NCBI GenBank assembly: GCA_016704535.1
Contig: JADIZZ010000012.1
Coordinates: 1-64,000 of the forward strand
Reading direction: 5' to 3'
Source of the DNA: Betaproteobacteria bacterium
Lineage (GTDB): Bacteria > Pseudomonadota > Gammaproteobacteria > Burkholderiales > Burkholderiaceae_C
Length of the DNA stretch: 64,000 nt
Shown: in pieces, positions 53,845 through 63,108 of the stretch
How the letters are laid out: every line of letters starts with the position of its first letter
How positions within the stretch are numbered: position 1 is the stretch's first letter
Translations under genes and position numbers: made by a program
The notes under the pieces: generated by a model
Seen by the model: the letters and a program-made list of their open reading frames with translations, nothing else
The model's database searches: none
Told to the model about the DNA's origin: nothing

Positions 53845-54960
53845 ATGCGTATCGCCGTCCCCCAGGAAATCAAGAACCACGAGTACCGCGTCGGGCTCAC
53901 GCCCGCAGCGGTGCACGAGCTGGTGGCGCACGGCCACGAGGTCTGGGTGCAGGCCGGCGCGGGTGTAGCCATCGGGTTGGACGACGCGCAGTACCTGGCC
54001 GCCGGTGCCCGCCTGGCCGCCGACGCCACCGAGGCCTGGGCCCGCGGCGAGATGATCGTCAAGGTGAAGGAGCCGCAGCCGCAGGAGATCGCGATGCTGC
54101 GCGAGGGCCAGTTGCTCTACACCTACCTGCACCTGGCGCCCGACCCGGAGCAGACCGCCGGGCTGATCGCCAGCGGCGCCGTCTGCGTGGCCTACGAAAC
54201 CGTTACCGGCCCTGCCGGCGGGCTACCACTGCTGGCACCGATGAGCGAAGTGGCCGGTCGCATGGCCGTGCAGGCCGGCGCCGCACACCTGGAGAAGAGC
54301 CACGGCGGCATGGGCATCCTGCTGGGCGGCGTGCCGGGCGTGGCGCCGGCGCAGGTAGCCATCCTGGGCGCCGGCGTCGTCGGCACCAATGCGCTGCAGA
54401 TGGCCGTCGGCCTGGGCGCGCGCGTCACCGTCATCGACCGTAACGTCGACCGCCTGCGCCAGCTCGACCTCGTCTTCGGTAACCGCATCACGACGCTGTT
54501 CTCAACCGCCAAGGCCGTGGAGGCGGCGGTGCTGGCTGCCGACCTGGTCATCGGTGGCGTGCTCATTCCCGGCGCGTCGGCGCCCAAGCTGGTGACCCGC
54601 GAGATGGTGGGCCGCATGAAACGCGGCGCCGTGGTGGTCGACGTGGCCATCGACCAGGGCGGCTGCTTCGAGACCTCGCATGCCACCACGCATGCTGAAC
54701 CCACCTACGTCGTCGACAGCGTGGTGCATTACTGCGTGGCCAACATGCCCGGCGCAGTGGCGCGCACCTCCACCTTCGCCCTGGGCAACGCCACACTTGG
54801 TCACGCGCTGGCACTGGCCGACAAAGGCTGGCGCGCCGCGCTGCGCGACGACCCACACCTGCTTGCCGGGCTGAACGTGGCGTTGGGCAAAGTCACCTGC
54901 GAACCGGTGGCCCTGCAGCAGGGGCTGGCCTACACGCCGGCCGCGCAGTTGCTGAACTGA
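53845..54960 (+). CDS. ald: Alanine dehydrogenase
   Basis: 371 residues. NAD-dependent oxidative deamination of L-alanine to pyruvate and ammonia, or the reverse. Signatures: MRIAVPQEIKNHEYRVGLTP, MIVKVKEPQPQEI (catalytic lysine), LLYTYLHLAPD (catalytic histidine), the NAD-binding VAILGAGVVGTNALQMAVGL, and ALGNATLGHALALADKGW near the end. The start at 53845 gives the canonical family N-terminus. Confidence 0.96.
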   Translation: MRIAVPQEIKNHEYRVGLTPAAVHELVAHGHEVWVQAGAGVAIGLDDAQYLAAGARLAADATEAWARGEMIVKVKEPQPQEIAMLREGQLLYTYLHLAPDPEQTAGLIASGAVCVAYETVTGPAGGLPLLAPMSEVAGRMAVQAGAAHLEKSHGGMGILLGGVPGVAPAQVAILGAGVVGTNALQMAVGLGARVTVIDRNVDRLRQLDLVFGNRITTLFSTAKAVEAAVLAADLVIGGVLIPGASAPKLVTREMVGRMKRGAVVVDVAIDQGGCFETSHATTHAEPTYVVDSVVHYCVANMPGAVARTSTFALGNATLGHALALADKGWRAALRDDPHLLAGLNVALGKVTCEPVALQQGLAYTPAAQLLN

Positions 54961-55055
54961 TCCGATTCCGCCTGCCACCTCGCGACCGGGCGGTGCATCG
55001 GCTACAGTCTGCCCGTCGGTCAAAGCCTGTCGATGACTCGGTGACCGCTGACGCC

Positions 55056-55490
55056 ATGATTGCCCGCTCTCGCCGCCGCTTCCACGTTGTCCTTTGGACT
55101 TTGTGCTGCCTGCTCATCTCGCAGTGGGCGCTGGCCGCTCATGCCTGCGCGGCAATCACCCGGGCGGGCAACGTGCAGGCCCAGGTGCAGGTCGAAGCAG
55201 AGATCGATGCAGGGGCACGGGCCGTGTCGGGACACGATTGCCACGGTGCCGAATCTGTCACCGCTGAGGCTCCCGCCGACAGCTCGGCGATCTGCATGAA
55301 GCACTGTGCGGACGAGAGCGGCGCGGCCGGCGGGGTACTCACCGTTGCCGAAGCGGCCATGGCACCGCCAGCCGTGATTCGCACGCTGGTCGCAGATGCA
55401 CCGGTGCTCGTGCATTGGGAGCAGGCGCCGGCCGGCGCCGACGCCACCGCGCCACCTCTGTCCATCCTGTACGGTGTTTTCCTGAGCTAG
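55056..55490 (+). CDS. His/Cys-rich periplasmic protein, CopL/DUF2946-like
   Basis: 144 residues from ATG 55056. A signal peptide (HVVLWTLCCLLISQWALAAH) is followed by metal-ligand-like pairs in GHDCHGAE and ICMKHCADES. It ends PPLSILYGVFLS, a C-terminal pattern seen in small proteins that head copper-efflux operons (CopL-like or DUF2946-like). It precedes cusC by 93 bases on the same strand and is probably its metal-responsive companion. Family assignment is tentative. Confidence 0.7.
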   Translation: MIARSRRRFHVVLWTLCCLLISQWALAAHACAAITRAGNVQAQVQVEAEIDAGARAVSGHDCHGAESVTAEAPADSSAICMKHCADESGAAGGVLTVAEAAMAPPAVIRTLVADAPVLVHWEQAPAGADATAPPLSILYGVFLS

Positions 55491-55583
55491 GCCGCGGACC
55501 GCGGCAGCCGCCTGTGCGGCGCCGCCTGTCGTCCGTGTTGCCGTTTGCTTTCCGGCCCATGCGCCGGTTTCAGGATAGACGCC

Positions 55584-56906
55584 ATGCCCTCGAACGATCC
55601 TCCGCGGCGCAGTGCGCTGCCCGCCCGCCTGGTCGACGCCCACACCATTTGCGCCGGGTGCGCGCTGGCGCTGCTGATCTGCCTGCCGTCGCATGCCAGC
55701 GACGGTGCTGCGCCGCCGGGCGCAACGGTGGAGAGCCTGCTCGTGCTGGCCCGCGACCGTCACCCCGAGTTGCGCGCGATGCAGTTCGAGGCCGATGCCG
55801 CCGCGCAGCGCGTCGGCCCGGCCGGTGCACTGCCCGACCCGATGTTCCAGACCGAGCTGCGCGATGTCACGAACGAGATGACGGGCGGCAGCCTCAACCT
55901 GCTGCCGGCCCGTGTCGGAAGCACGCGATACCAGTTGCGGCAGACGTTCCCGTCCTGGGGTCGGCGCGAGGCCCGACGCGATGCCGCACAGGCCGGCGCC
56001 GACGAGGCTGCGCTGCGCGTCCGGTCCACCTGGAACGACGTGGCGATGCGCATCAAGACCGCCCACGCGCGCTGGCAGCAGGTGCATGGCACGCTGGCCC
56101 AGACGCGGGCGCTGCTGGCACTGGCCAACCGGCTGGAGTCGGTCGCCCAGGCACGCTACTCCAGTGGGCAGGCCGCGCAGCAGGACGTGATCCGCGCGCA
56201 GGTAGAGCGCACGGCGATCGCCACCGAAATCGCGCTGCTGGAGGCCGAGGCCGGCGCCACGCGAGCGCGGATCAACGGCCTCGTCGCTCGGCCCGCCGAT
56301 GCGCCGCTGGCCGAGCCGACCGCCGCCAGCTCGCTGCCGGTGCTGGCGTCGATCGATGCCGCCGCACTGCGCCAGCGCGTGCTGGAGCGCAGCCCGCAGC
56401 TCGCGGCCGACGTCGCGCGCGTGCGGGCGGCCGAGCGGGGCAAGGACGCGGTCTGGGCCAACCGCTACCCGGAGTTCACCGTCGGTATCGCGCCGGTCCA
56501 GACGCGCAAGCGCGTCAGTGAATGGGAGCTGATGTTCGAGATCAACATCCCGCTGCAGCAGGACAGCCGCCGTGCCGACGAGCGTGAAGCCTTGGCGATG
56601 GTCAGTGCGGCGCAGGCACGCCGGGAAGCCAACGCCAACGAGTTGCTGGCACAGCTGGGCGAGCTGCTCGCGGGGCTGGAGGCCGCGCGGCAGGTGGAGT
56701 CGTTGACGCGCACCAGCCTGCTGCCGCAATCGGAACTCAGCCTGCAGGCCGCGCTCGCCGGCTACGAAAACGGGAAGGTGGACTTCGCCACCGTGCTCGA
56801 AGCCCAGGGCCAGGTGCGCAAGGCGCAACTGAACCTGATCAGGACACACGCCGACGCGCGCACGAGGCTGGCGGAGATCGAACGCCTGCTGGGAGAAGAC
56901 CTATGA
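55584..56906 (+). CDS. cusC: TolC-family outer-membrane channel of the Cus efflux system
   Basis: 440 residues. After a signal peptide (ALALLICLPSHA), the TolC-like fold shows two homologous helical repeats, with ELRAMQFEADAAAQRVGPAG and YSSGQAAQQDVIRAQVE in the first and ANRYPEFTVGIAPV and YENGKVDFATVLEAQGQVR in the second. Forms the outer-membrane exit of the tripartite pump. Overlaps cusB by four bases (ATGA). Confidence 0.92.
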   Translation: MPSNDPPRRSALPARLVDAHTICAGCALALLICLPSHASDGAAPPGATVESLLVLARDRHPELRAMQFEADAAAQRVGPAGALPDPMFQTELRDVTNEMTGGSLNLLPARVGSTRYQLRQTFPSWGRREARRDAAQAGADEAALRVRSTWNDVAMRIKTAHARWQQVHGTLAQTRALLALANRLESVAQARYSSGQAAQQDVIRAQVERTAIATEIALLEAEAGATRARINGLVARPADAPLAEPTAASSLPVLASIDAAALRQRVLERSPQLAADVARVRAAERGKDAVWANRYPEFTVGIAPVQTRKRVSEWELMFEINIPLQQDSRRADEREALAMVSAAQARREANANELLAQLGELLAGLEAARQVESLTRTSLLPQSELSLQAALAGYENGKVDFATVLEAQGQVRKAQLNLIRTHADARTRLAEIERLLGEDL

Positions 56907-58459
56907 GGACGCAGGATCGCGGGACGACTCTCCTGGCCGTGCTGGCCTTCTTGGCGTTTGCCGCGGTGGCAGCGGGTGCCGGCTACTGGCTCGGAACGCA
57001 AAGGGGCATTCATCCGCCGCCACCTGCATCTGCGGACGCCGGCGCGGCGCCGGCAAATCAAGGCGGCAAGAAGCTCCTGTACTACCGCAACCCGATGGGG
57101 CTGCCCGACACGTCCCCCACGCCGAAGAAGGACTCGATGGGGATGGACTACATCCCGGTCTACGAGGGCGAGGACGACGCGGGCGCCGGACTGAAGATCT
57201 CCACCGAGCGCGTGCAGAAGCTCGGCGTGCGCGTGGCCAAGGTCGAGCGCCGCGCCGTGGACGCGGTGGTGCGCGCCAGCGGCCGCGTCGAGGTCGACGA
57301 ACGGCGCCTGGCCACGGTCACGGCGAAGTTCGAGGGCTACATCGAGAAGCTGTACATCAATGCCACCGGCCAGGGTGTAAGCCGGGGCGAGCCGCTGTTC
57401 GACGCCTACAGCCCCGAACTGCTCGCCGCGCAGCGCGAATACGCCGTGGCCGCGCAGGGCCTGGTGCAACTGAAGGACGCCGACGAACAGGCGCGGGCCG
57501 GCATGCGGCGGCTGGCGGACGCGGCGCTGGCGCGGCTGCGCCTCTGGGACGTGAGCGACGAGGACGTCGCACGCCTGGCCGCCAGCGGGCAGGCGCGCCG
57601 CACGCTGACGTTCCGCGCACCCGCCGGCGGCGTCGTGCTCGAGCGCAAGGCGGTGCAGGGCATGCGCTTCATGCCGGGCGAGGTGCTTTTCCAGATCGCG
57701 GACCTGTCCAGCGTGTGGCTGATCGCCGACGTCGCCGAACAGGACCTGGGCCGCCTGAAGATCGGCACGCCTGCGCGGGTGCGTCTGGAGGCCTACCCCG
57801 ACCAGGTGTTCGACGGCCGCGTGACCTTCATCTACCCGACGATGCGCGCCGAGACGCGCAGTGCACAGGTCCGCATCGAGTTGCCCAACCGCGACGGCCG
57901 AATGAAGCCGGCGATGTTCGCGCAGGTCGAACTGACGGCGGCCGCCACGGGTGCGCCTCAGATCGTGGTGCCGAACTCGGCGGTGATCGACAGCGGTACC
58001 CGGCGCGTGGTGATCGTCGATCTCGGCGCCGGGCGCTTCGAGCCGCGCGAGATCAAGACCGGCAGCCGCGGCGACGAATTCACCGTCGTCATCGACGGCC
58101 TGAAGGAGGGCGAGAGCGTGGTGATCGCCGCCAACTTCCTGCTCGACGCCGAGAGCAACCTGCGCGCGGCGCTGGCCGGGCTGAAGGGTGGCAGCAACGC
58201 CAACCCAGACAAGCTGCCGGTAAGCCACACCGCGGTCGGCACGCTCGATGAGGTCGACGCCAAGACCGGCATGCTGACGATCACCCACGAACCGGTGAAG
58301 TCACTCAACTGGCCGCAGATGACGATGGAGTTCATGCCCTCCAACGGGGCCATCGCGAAAGCGGCGCGGCCGGGCGATGCGATCGACTTCGAGTTCGTCG
58401 AGCGCAAGCCGGGCGAGTGGGTGGTGACGAAGATCGAGAAGCGGGGAGCGAAGAAGTGA
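56903..58459 (+). CDS. cusB: Cus-type membrane fusion protein with N-terminal metal-binding and C-terminal CusF-like domains
   Basis: 518 residues. An N-terminal TM/signal anchor (about 8-27) is followed by a heavy-metal-binding (HMBD) domain: LYYRNPMGLPDTSPTPKKDS and MGMDYIPVYEGE. The adaptor core comes next, with a beta-barrel and lipoyl halves around TAKFEGYIEKLYINATGQ. The C-terminal about 80 residues are a CusF-like copper-binding domain: VGTLDEVDAKTGMLTITHEP and LNWPQMTMEF, with the WxxMxM copper motif. Delivers Cu(I)/Ag(I) to CusA. Confidence 0.94.
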   Translation: MRTQDRGTTLLAVLAFLAFAAVAAGAGYWLGTQRGIHPPPPASADAGAAPANQGGKKLLYYRNPMGLPDTSPTPKKDSMGMDYIPVYEGEDDAGAGLKISTERVQKLGVRVAKVERRAVDAVVRASGRVEVDERRLATVTAKFEGYIEKLYINATGQGVSRGEPLFDAYSPELLAAQREYAVAAQGLVQLKDADEQARAGMRRLADAALARLRLWDVSDEDVARLAASGQARRTLTFRAPAGGVVLERKAVQGMRFMPGEVLFQIADLSSVWLIADVAEQDLGRLKIGTPARVRLEAYPDQVFDGRVTFIYPTMRAETRSAQVRIELPNRDGRMKPAMFAQVELTAAATGAPQIVVPNSAVIDSGTRRVVIVDLGAGRFEPREIKTGSRGDEFTVVIDGLKEGESVVIAANFLLDAESNLRAALAGLKGGSNANPDKLPVSHTAVGTLDEVDAKTGMLTITHEPVKSLNWPQMTMEFMPSNGAIAKAARPGDAIDFEFVERKPGEWVVTKIEKRGAKK

Positions 58460-58507
58460 CGCGTACCCTCGCGGCAACCCCACCCTGTGCCCACAGGCAG
58501 GTGCGCC

Positions 58508-61500
58508 ATGGTTGAGCGTCTGATCGCGTGGTCGGCGCGCAACCCGTTCCTGATCGGCCTGATGACGCTGGCGCTGCTTGCCGGCGGCACGCTCGCGGTG
58601 CTGCGCACGCCGCTCGACGCGCTGCCCGACCTCTCGGACGTGCAGGTCATCGTCTACACCGAGGTGCCGGGCCAGGCGCCGCAGGTGGTCGAGGACCAGG
58701 TCACCTACCCGCTCACGACCGCCATGCTCAGCGTGCCGCACAGCAAGGTGGTGCGCGGCTTCTCGTTCTTCGGCGTGTCCTTCGTCTACGTGATCTTCGA
58801 CGACGGCACCGACATCTACTGGGCGCGCTCGCGCGTGCTGGAGTACCTCAGCGCCGCCAGCGGCCGCCTGCCGCCGAACGTCACGCCCACGCTCGGGCCC
58901 GACGCGACCGGGGTCGGCTGGGTCTACCAGTACGTGCTGCAGGCCAAGAGCATGACGCTGGGCGAACTGCGCACGCTGCAGGACTGGTTCGTGCGCTTCC
59001 AGCTGACCAAGGCACAAGGGGTCAGCGAGGTGGCGTCGGTAGGCGGCTTCGTGCAGCAGTACCAGGTCATCGTCGACCCGGCGCGGCTGCGCGCCTACGG
59101 CCTGCCGCTGATGCGCGTGGCCGAGGTGATCCGCGCCAGCAACCGCGACGTCGGCGGCCGCACGATCGAAATGGCCGAAACCGAGTACATGGTGCGCGGC
59201 CGCGGCTACCTGCGCGGCAAGGCCGACATCGAGGACCTGGTGCTGATGGCGGCAGCGGGCACGCCGGTGCGCGTGCGCGACGTCGCCCGCGTGGAGCTCG
59301 GGCCGGACGAGCGGCGTGGCGTGGCCGAACTCAACGGCGAAGGCGAGGTCGTCAGCGGCATCGCGGTGGCGCGCTTCGGAGAGAACGCGCTGCAAGTGAT
59401 CGACAACGTCAAGCAGCGCATCGAGGAGATCAAGCCCGGGCTGCCGCAGGGGGTGGAGATCGTGCCGGTGTACGACCGCTCGCAGCTGATCCATGCGGCG
59501 ATCGCCACGCTGACCGATACGCTGGTGCAGGAGTCGATCATCGTGGCGCTGGTGTGCATGCTCTTCCTGCTGCACGTCAGGAGCGCGCTGGTGGTGATCG
59601 TCGTGCTGCCGCTGTCGGTGCTGTTCTCCTTCGTCTGCATGCGCTGGCTCGGCATCAACGCGAACATCATGAGCCTGGGCGGCATCGCCATTGCCATCGG
59701 CGAACTGATCGACGCCGCGGTGGTGATGGTCGAGAACGCGCACAAGAAGCTCGAGCGGCGCGAAGACAAGACGAGCGACGCCGCACGCATCGAAGCCATC
59801 GTCGCGGGGTGCAGGGAGGTCGGGCCGGCCCTGTTCTTCTCGCTGCTGATCATCGCGGTCAGCTTCCTGCCGGTGTTCACGCTGCAGGCGCAGGAGGGGC
59901 GCCTGTTCGCGCCGCTGGCCTACACCAAGACCTTCGCCATGCTGGGTGGCGCGTTGCTCTCGGTCACCTTGCTGCCGATGCTGATGGTGTGGCTGATCCG
60001 TGGCCGCATCCTGCCCGAAAGCAGGAACCCGATTTCGCGCGTGCTGGTGGCCGCGTACCGACCGGTGATCGACTGGGTGCTGCGCTGGCGCTGGGTGACG
60101 ATAGCGCTGGCCGTGGTGGCCTGCGTGGCGTCGATCTGGCCGGCGACCCGGCTCGGCACCGAGTTCATGCCAACCCTCAACGAGGGGGCCCTCTTCTACA
60201 TGCCGACTTCGCTGCCCGGCATGTCGGTGACCAAGGCCGCCGAGCTGGTGCAGGTGCAGAACAAGATCATCAAGAGCTTCCCCGAGGTGGCGTCGGTGAT
60301 CGGCAAGGCCGGCCGGGCCACCAGCGCCACCGACCCAGCGCCGCTGGAGATGTTCGAGACCGTCATCAATCTCAAGCCCGAGTCAGAGTGGCGGCCTGGC
60401 CTGGACATCGACAAGCTGATCGCCGAGATGGACAAGGCGCTGCAGTTCCCCGGTGTGGCCAACAGCTGGACGATGCCGATCCGCGCGCGCATCGACATGC
60501 TGTCCACCGGCATCCGCACGCCGGTGGGCATCAAGGTCTTCGGCTCGGACCTGGTGGAGATGGAGAAGGTCGCACGCGAGATCGAAACCGTGGTGCGCGA
60601 CGTGCCCGGCGCCTCCAGCGTCTATGCCGAACGCATCACCGGCGGCTTCTATCTCGACATCGAACCCGACCGCGCGCAGCTCGCGCGCTACGGCCTGGCG
60701 GTGGGTGACCTGATGGACGTGGTCGCCAGCGCACTGGGGGGCGAGATCGTCACCACCACCGTCGAAGGCCGCGCGCGCTTCGGCGTGAGCGTGCGCTACC
60801 CGCGCGATGCGCGCTCGACACCTGAGGCGATCGAGCGCCAAGTGCTGTTGACGCTGCCCGCCGAGATGGGCCAGCCCGCGGCCACCATCCCGCTCGGGCA
60901 GGTGGCCAAGGCGAGGGTCGTGCAGGGCGCGCCTGTGATCCGCACCGAGAACAGCCTGCTGTCGGCCTACATCTACGTCGACATCCGCGAGCGCGACATC
61001 GGTGGCTTCGTCAAGGAGGCCCAGCGCGTGGTGCGCGACAAGGTCGCGTTTCCGCAGGGCATGTACGTGACCTGGAGCGGGCAGTTCGAGTACCTGGAAC
61101 GTGCCGTGGACAAGCTGAAGCTGGTCGTGCCGCTGACGCTGGTGATCATCTTCGTGCTGCTGTACCTGAGCCTCTCACGCGTGACCGAGGCCATGCTGGT
61201 GATGCTGGCGGTGCCGTTCTCGCTGGTCGGGGGCGTGTGGTACCTGTGGGCACTCGACTACAACCTGAGCGTGGCCGTCGCGGTAGGCTTCATCGCGCTG
61301 GCCGGCGTCGCGGCCGAGACCGGTGTGGTGATGCTGGTCTACATCGACAACGCCTGGAAGGACGTGCAGGCACAGTGCAAGCTCGCCAGCCGGCTGCCGA
61401 CACGCGCCGAGCTGCACGAGGCCGTGGTCTATGGCGCGGTCGAGCGCGTGCGGCCGAAGATCATGACCGTAGTCACGACCATCGCCGCCCTGGCCCCCGT

Positions 61501-61684
61501 GATGTGGGCCACCGGCACGGGCAGCGAGATCATGCGCCGGATTGCCGCACCGATGGTCGGCGGCATGGTCAGTTCGACGGTTCTGACCCTGGTGGTCATC
61601 CCGGCGCTGTACTCGATTGTTCTGCAGCGGCGGCTGGCGCGCGAGGAGCGCGCTGCCGCACCTGCTGGCTGGAACCGTCGGTGA
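58508..61684 (+). CDS. cusA: Cus-type copper/silver RND efflux pump
   Basis: 1058-residue inner-membrane pump with 12 transmembrane helices and two large periplasmic loops. The family N-terminus RNPFLIGLMTLALLAGGTLA is followed by ALPDLSDVQVIVYTEVPGQAP. The proton relay helix shows GIAIAIGELIDAAVVMVENA (TM4), and VAAETGVVMLVYIDNAWKD marks the second half. Methionine-rich positions, as in Cus pumps, lie in the periplasmic domain (PTSLPGMSVTKA, NSWTMPIRARIDM). Ends just before the tRNA-His island boundary. Confidence 0.95.
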   Translation: MVERLIAWSARNPFLIGLMTLALLAGGTLAVLRTPLDALPDLSDVQVIVYTEVPGQAPQVVEDQVTYPLTTAMLSVPHSKVVRGFSFFGVSFVYVIFDDGTDIYWARSRVLEYLSAASGRLPPNVTPTLGPDATGVGWVYQYVLQAKSMTLGELRTLQDWFVRFQLTKAQGVSEVASVGGFVQQYQVIVDPARLRAYGLPLMRVAEVIRASNRDVGGRTIEMAETEYMVRGRGYLRGKADIEDLVLMAAAGTPVRVRDVARVELGPDERRGVAELNGEGEVVSGIAVARFGENALQVIDNVKQRIEEIKPGLPQGVEIVPVYDRSQLIHAAIATLTDTLVQESIIVALVCMLFLLHVRSALVVIVVLPLSVLFSFVCMRWLGINANIMSLGGIAIAIGELIDAAVVMVENAHKKLERREDKTSDAARIEAIVAGCREVGPALFFSLLIIAVSFLPVFTLQAQEGRLFAPLAYTKTFAMLGGALLSVTLLPMLMVWLIRGRILPESRNPISRVLVAAYRPVIDWVLRWRWVTIALAVVACVASIWPATRLGTEFMPTLNEGALFYMPTSLPGMSVTKAAELVQVQNKIIKSFPEVASVIGKAGRATSATDPAPLEMFETVINLKPESEWRPGLDIDKLIAEMDKALQFPGVANSWTMPIRARIDMLSTGIRTPVGIKVFGSDLVEMEKVAREIETVVRDVPGASSVYAERITGGFYLDIEPDRAQLARYGLAVGDLMDVVASALGGEIVTTTVEGRARFGVSVRYPRDARSTPEAIERQVLLTLPAEMGQPAATIPLGQVAKARVVQGAPVIRTENSLLSAYIYVDIRERDIGGFVKEAQRVVRDKVAFPQGMYVTWSGQFEYLERAVDKLKLVVPLTLVIIFVLLYLSLSRVTEAMLVMLAVPFSLVGGVWYLWALDYNLSVAVAVGFIALAGVAAETGVVMLVYIDNAWKDVQAQCKLASRLPTRAELHEAVVYGAVERVRPKIMTVVTTIAALAPVMWATGTGSEIMRRIAAPMVGGMVSSTVLTLVVIPALYSIVLQRRLAREERAAAPAGWNRR

Positions 61685-62069
61685 GTATGTGGGATCAAAA
61701 CTCCAGATGGTTTCAGGAGTGCCACTTCTTCCCCAGATGTTCCCCCGCTTTCGCTCGGCTGCCGTGAGACGGCAGGAACCTTCATGACGCAATCGACCAG
61801 CTAAGTCGCTGACTTTGCAGGAAGTTCGGTCCGGTATGAGACCGCATGAAGCGAGCGGATAGGGTGGCTGATGGGATACGAAACGGCGACCTAAGCTGTT
61901 GATCTCATTGAAAAAATGCAGGAAGTATCTCGCGCTGTTCCCCTGTCTGTTCCCCCAGTCCGCGCGGGACTTCATGAGACCACCAACAGCGACCATTCTG
62001 GTGCGATCCGCTCGCCATCACAATGGCTCGTCACGCCGCATTGAAGCCAGTGAGACGGGAGATGCAAGC
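61685..62069. other. Boundary region between cusA and the tRNA-His island
   Basis: 385 bases with no gene. Holds the 15-bp att-like repeat at 61862-61876, a 7-bp stem (CTGCCGT/ACGGCAG, about 61760) without a T-run, and several GTTCCCC units (about 61739, 61938 and 61948) of the kind often seen near integrase att sites. Confidence 0.5.
61862..61876. repeat. Left att-like copy of the tRNA-His 3' end
   Basis: GGGTGGCTGATGGGA is identical to 63786-63800, the 3' end of tRNA-His, and CGAA follows two bases later in both. Same orientation, 1.92 kb apart. Reads as the far boundary of an integration into the tRNA gene. Confidence 0.72.
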
Positions 62070-62603
62070 TCAGTCAGCTGTCCCAAAGCCGCTGCGAACC
62101 AGGTCCGCGATCCGAACCGCCATGCTGCGCGCGGGATCGAACGGAAGGTCCTCGAATCCGAAGGCCGCGTAGAGCGCCCGCACATCGTCATCCAGCGGAT
62201 GCGTCAGCACGCAGAAGCAGCCGACTTGGTCAGACAGACGCACCGCCGTTGTGAGCGCATAGAACATCAGCGATCGCGCAATGCCCTGTCCCTGCCACCG
62301 CAGGTCGACCGCCAACTGGCCCAGCAGGATGGCGGGCAACGGGTCGGGCCGATTGCGTTGCTGCGCCTTGGGCAACCAAGCTCGCTCGATCTGCGCCGTC
62401 GACAGGCTCACGTAGCCGACGACGCTGCCAGCTTTCGCATCGCAGATCACGGTTGTCCGCGAGGCCCCCAGTTCGTGGTTGCGCCAGGCGTGGCGTCGGA
62501 ACCAGTGGTTCAACGCGTCGCGCCCGCAATCGAACGCCGCCGTGTCGTCATCGGCCGCCAGGGGTCGCGGCGATGTGAAGGCGGCCGTTGCGCCTGAGGT
62601 CAC
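62070..62603 (-). CDS. GNAT-family acetyltransferase toxin (TacT-like)
   Basis: 177 residues from GTG 62603, which overlaps the antitoxin stop (GTGA). The GNAT fold shows the acetyl-CoA loop LAVDLRWQGQGIARSLMFYA (RxxGxG/A-like), with LNHWFRRHAW and a C-terminal YAAFGFEDLP. TacT-type toxins acetylate the amino acid on charged tRNAs and halt translation. Paired with a DUF1778 antitoxin as in known TacAT systems. Inside the tRNA-His island. Confidence 0.88.
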   Translation of the reverse strand: MTSGATAAFTSPRPLAADDDTAAFDCGRDALNHWFRRHAWRNHELGASRTTVICDAKAGSVVGYVSLSTAQIERAWLPKAQQRNRPDPLPAILLGQLAVDLRWQGQGIARSLMFYALTTAVRLSDQVGCFCVLTHPLDDDVRALYAAFGFEDLPFDPARSMAVRIADLVRSGFGTAD

Positions 62604-62872
62604 TTCTGCCAGACGGGGCGAGTCTTGGACAGTTTTCGAAGCGCCGGGACTTCCCTCGCCGGCGCACTGGCCCATGCCTCGAACCTGGCCCAGTCCTTCA
62701 CCGGAATCGTCACGATGCGGCGATCGAGCAGATCGGTCTCGGCGGCTTCGAGCGCGCGCCGCCTCACGAAGTCGCTGAGGTTGGTGCTGGCCTGCTCGGC
62801 CGCGGCCTCCAGCAAGGCACGTTCGCTGGCACTGACTCGAACACTCAGAACGGCTGCGGAAGCGGTTGGCAT
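62600..62872 (-). CDS. DUF1778 antitoxin (TacA-like)
   Basis: 90 residues from ATG 62872. The N-terminal ribbon-helix-helix domain (VLSVRVSASERALLEAAAEQ, TNLSDFVRRRALEAA) is DNA-binding, and the C-terminal tail (VPALRKLSKTRPVWQK) neutralises the toxin. An inverted repeat 20 bases upstream is its probable operator. Overlaps the toxin gene by four bases. Confidence 0.9.
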   Translation of the reverse strand: MPTASAAVLSVRVSASERALLEAAAEQASTNLSDFVRRRALEAAETDLLDRRIVTIPVKDWARFEAWASAPAREVPALRKLSKTRPVWQK

Positions 62873-62891
62873 GAGGACTCTCCCAAGAAGC

Positions 62892-62908
62892 GTATGACAA
62901 TAGCATAC
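62892..62908 (-). promoter_or_regulatory. Inverted repeat, probable TacA operator
   Basis: GTATG and CATAC with a seven-base spacer, 20 bases upstream of the DUF1778 start. Fits a ribbon-helix-helix operator for autoregulation. Confidence 0.6.
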
Positions 62909-62971
62909 AAAGCCACGGAGCGCCATTCTTCTTCCATGCCCCACCAGCGCCCAGCACAGTGCCTTGCCGCT

Positions 62972-63088
62972 TCACGCACCCTGATGAAACACGACGGTGC
63001 GGTGTCCGTTCAACAGCACGCGTCGCTCGGCGTGCCAGCGCACTGCACGAGCCAACACGACACTCTCCACGTCCTTGCCGATGCGCAC
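62972..63088 (-). pseudogene. purU: purU 3' fragment (formyltetrahydrofolate deformylase)
   Basis: About 38 codons encode VRIGKDVESVVLARAVRWHA followed by ERRVLLNGHRTVVFHQGA and a stop. This matches the C-terminal end of formyltetrahydrofolate hydrolase PurU, where relatives have IGRDVE.V.LARAVKWH.E.R..LNG.KTVVF. The rest of the gene (about 240 codons) is missing; the upstream sequence belongs to the 3' end of the XRE gene. A broken remnant brought in or cut by the island. Confidence 0.8.
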
Positions 63089-63108
63089 GAAGGCAGCCGG
63101 CAGCCGTT

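Noticed and set aside
54474..54510. GGTAACC inside ald as a third ECF promoter
   Set aside because: No CGA at the required 16-base spacing and it lies within a coding region.
58528..60708. 726-codon plus-strand frame in another frame of cusA
   Set aside because: Arg/Gly-rich shadow with no domain.
61755..61790. Hairpin CTGCCGT/ACGGCAG after cusA as a terminator
   Set aside because: No T-run follows on either strand.
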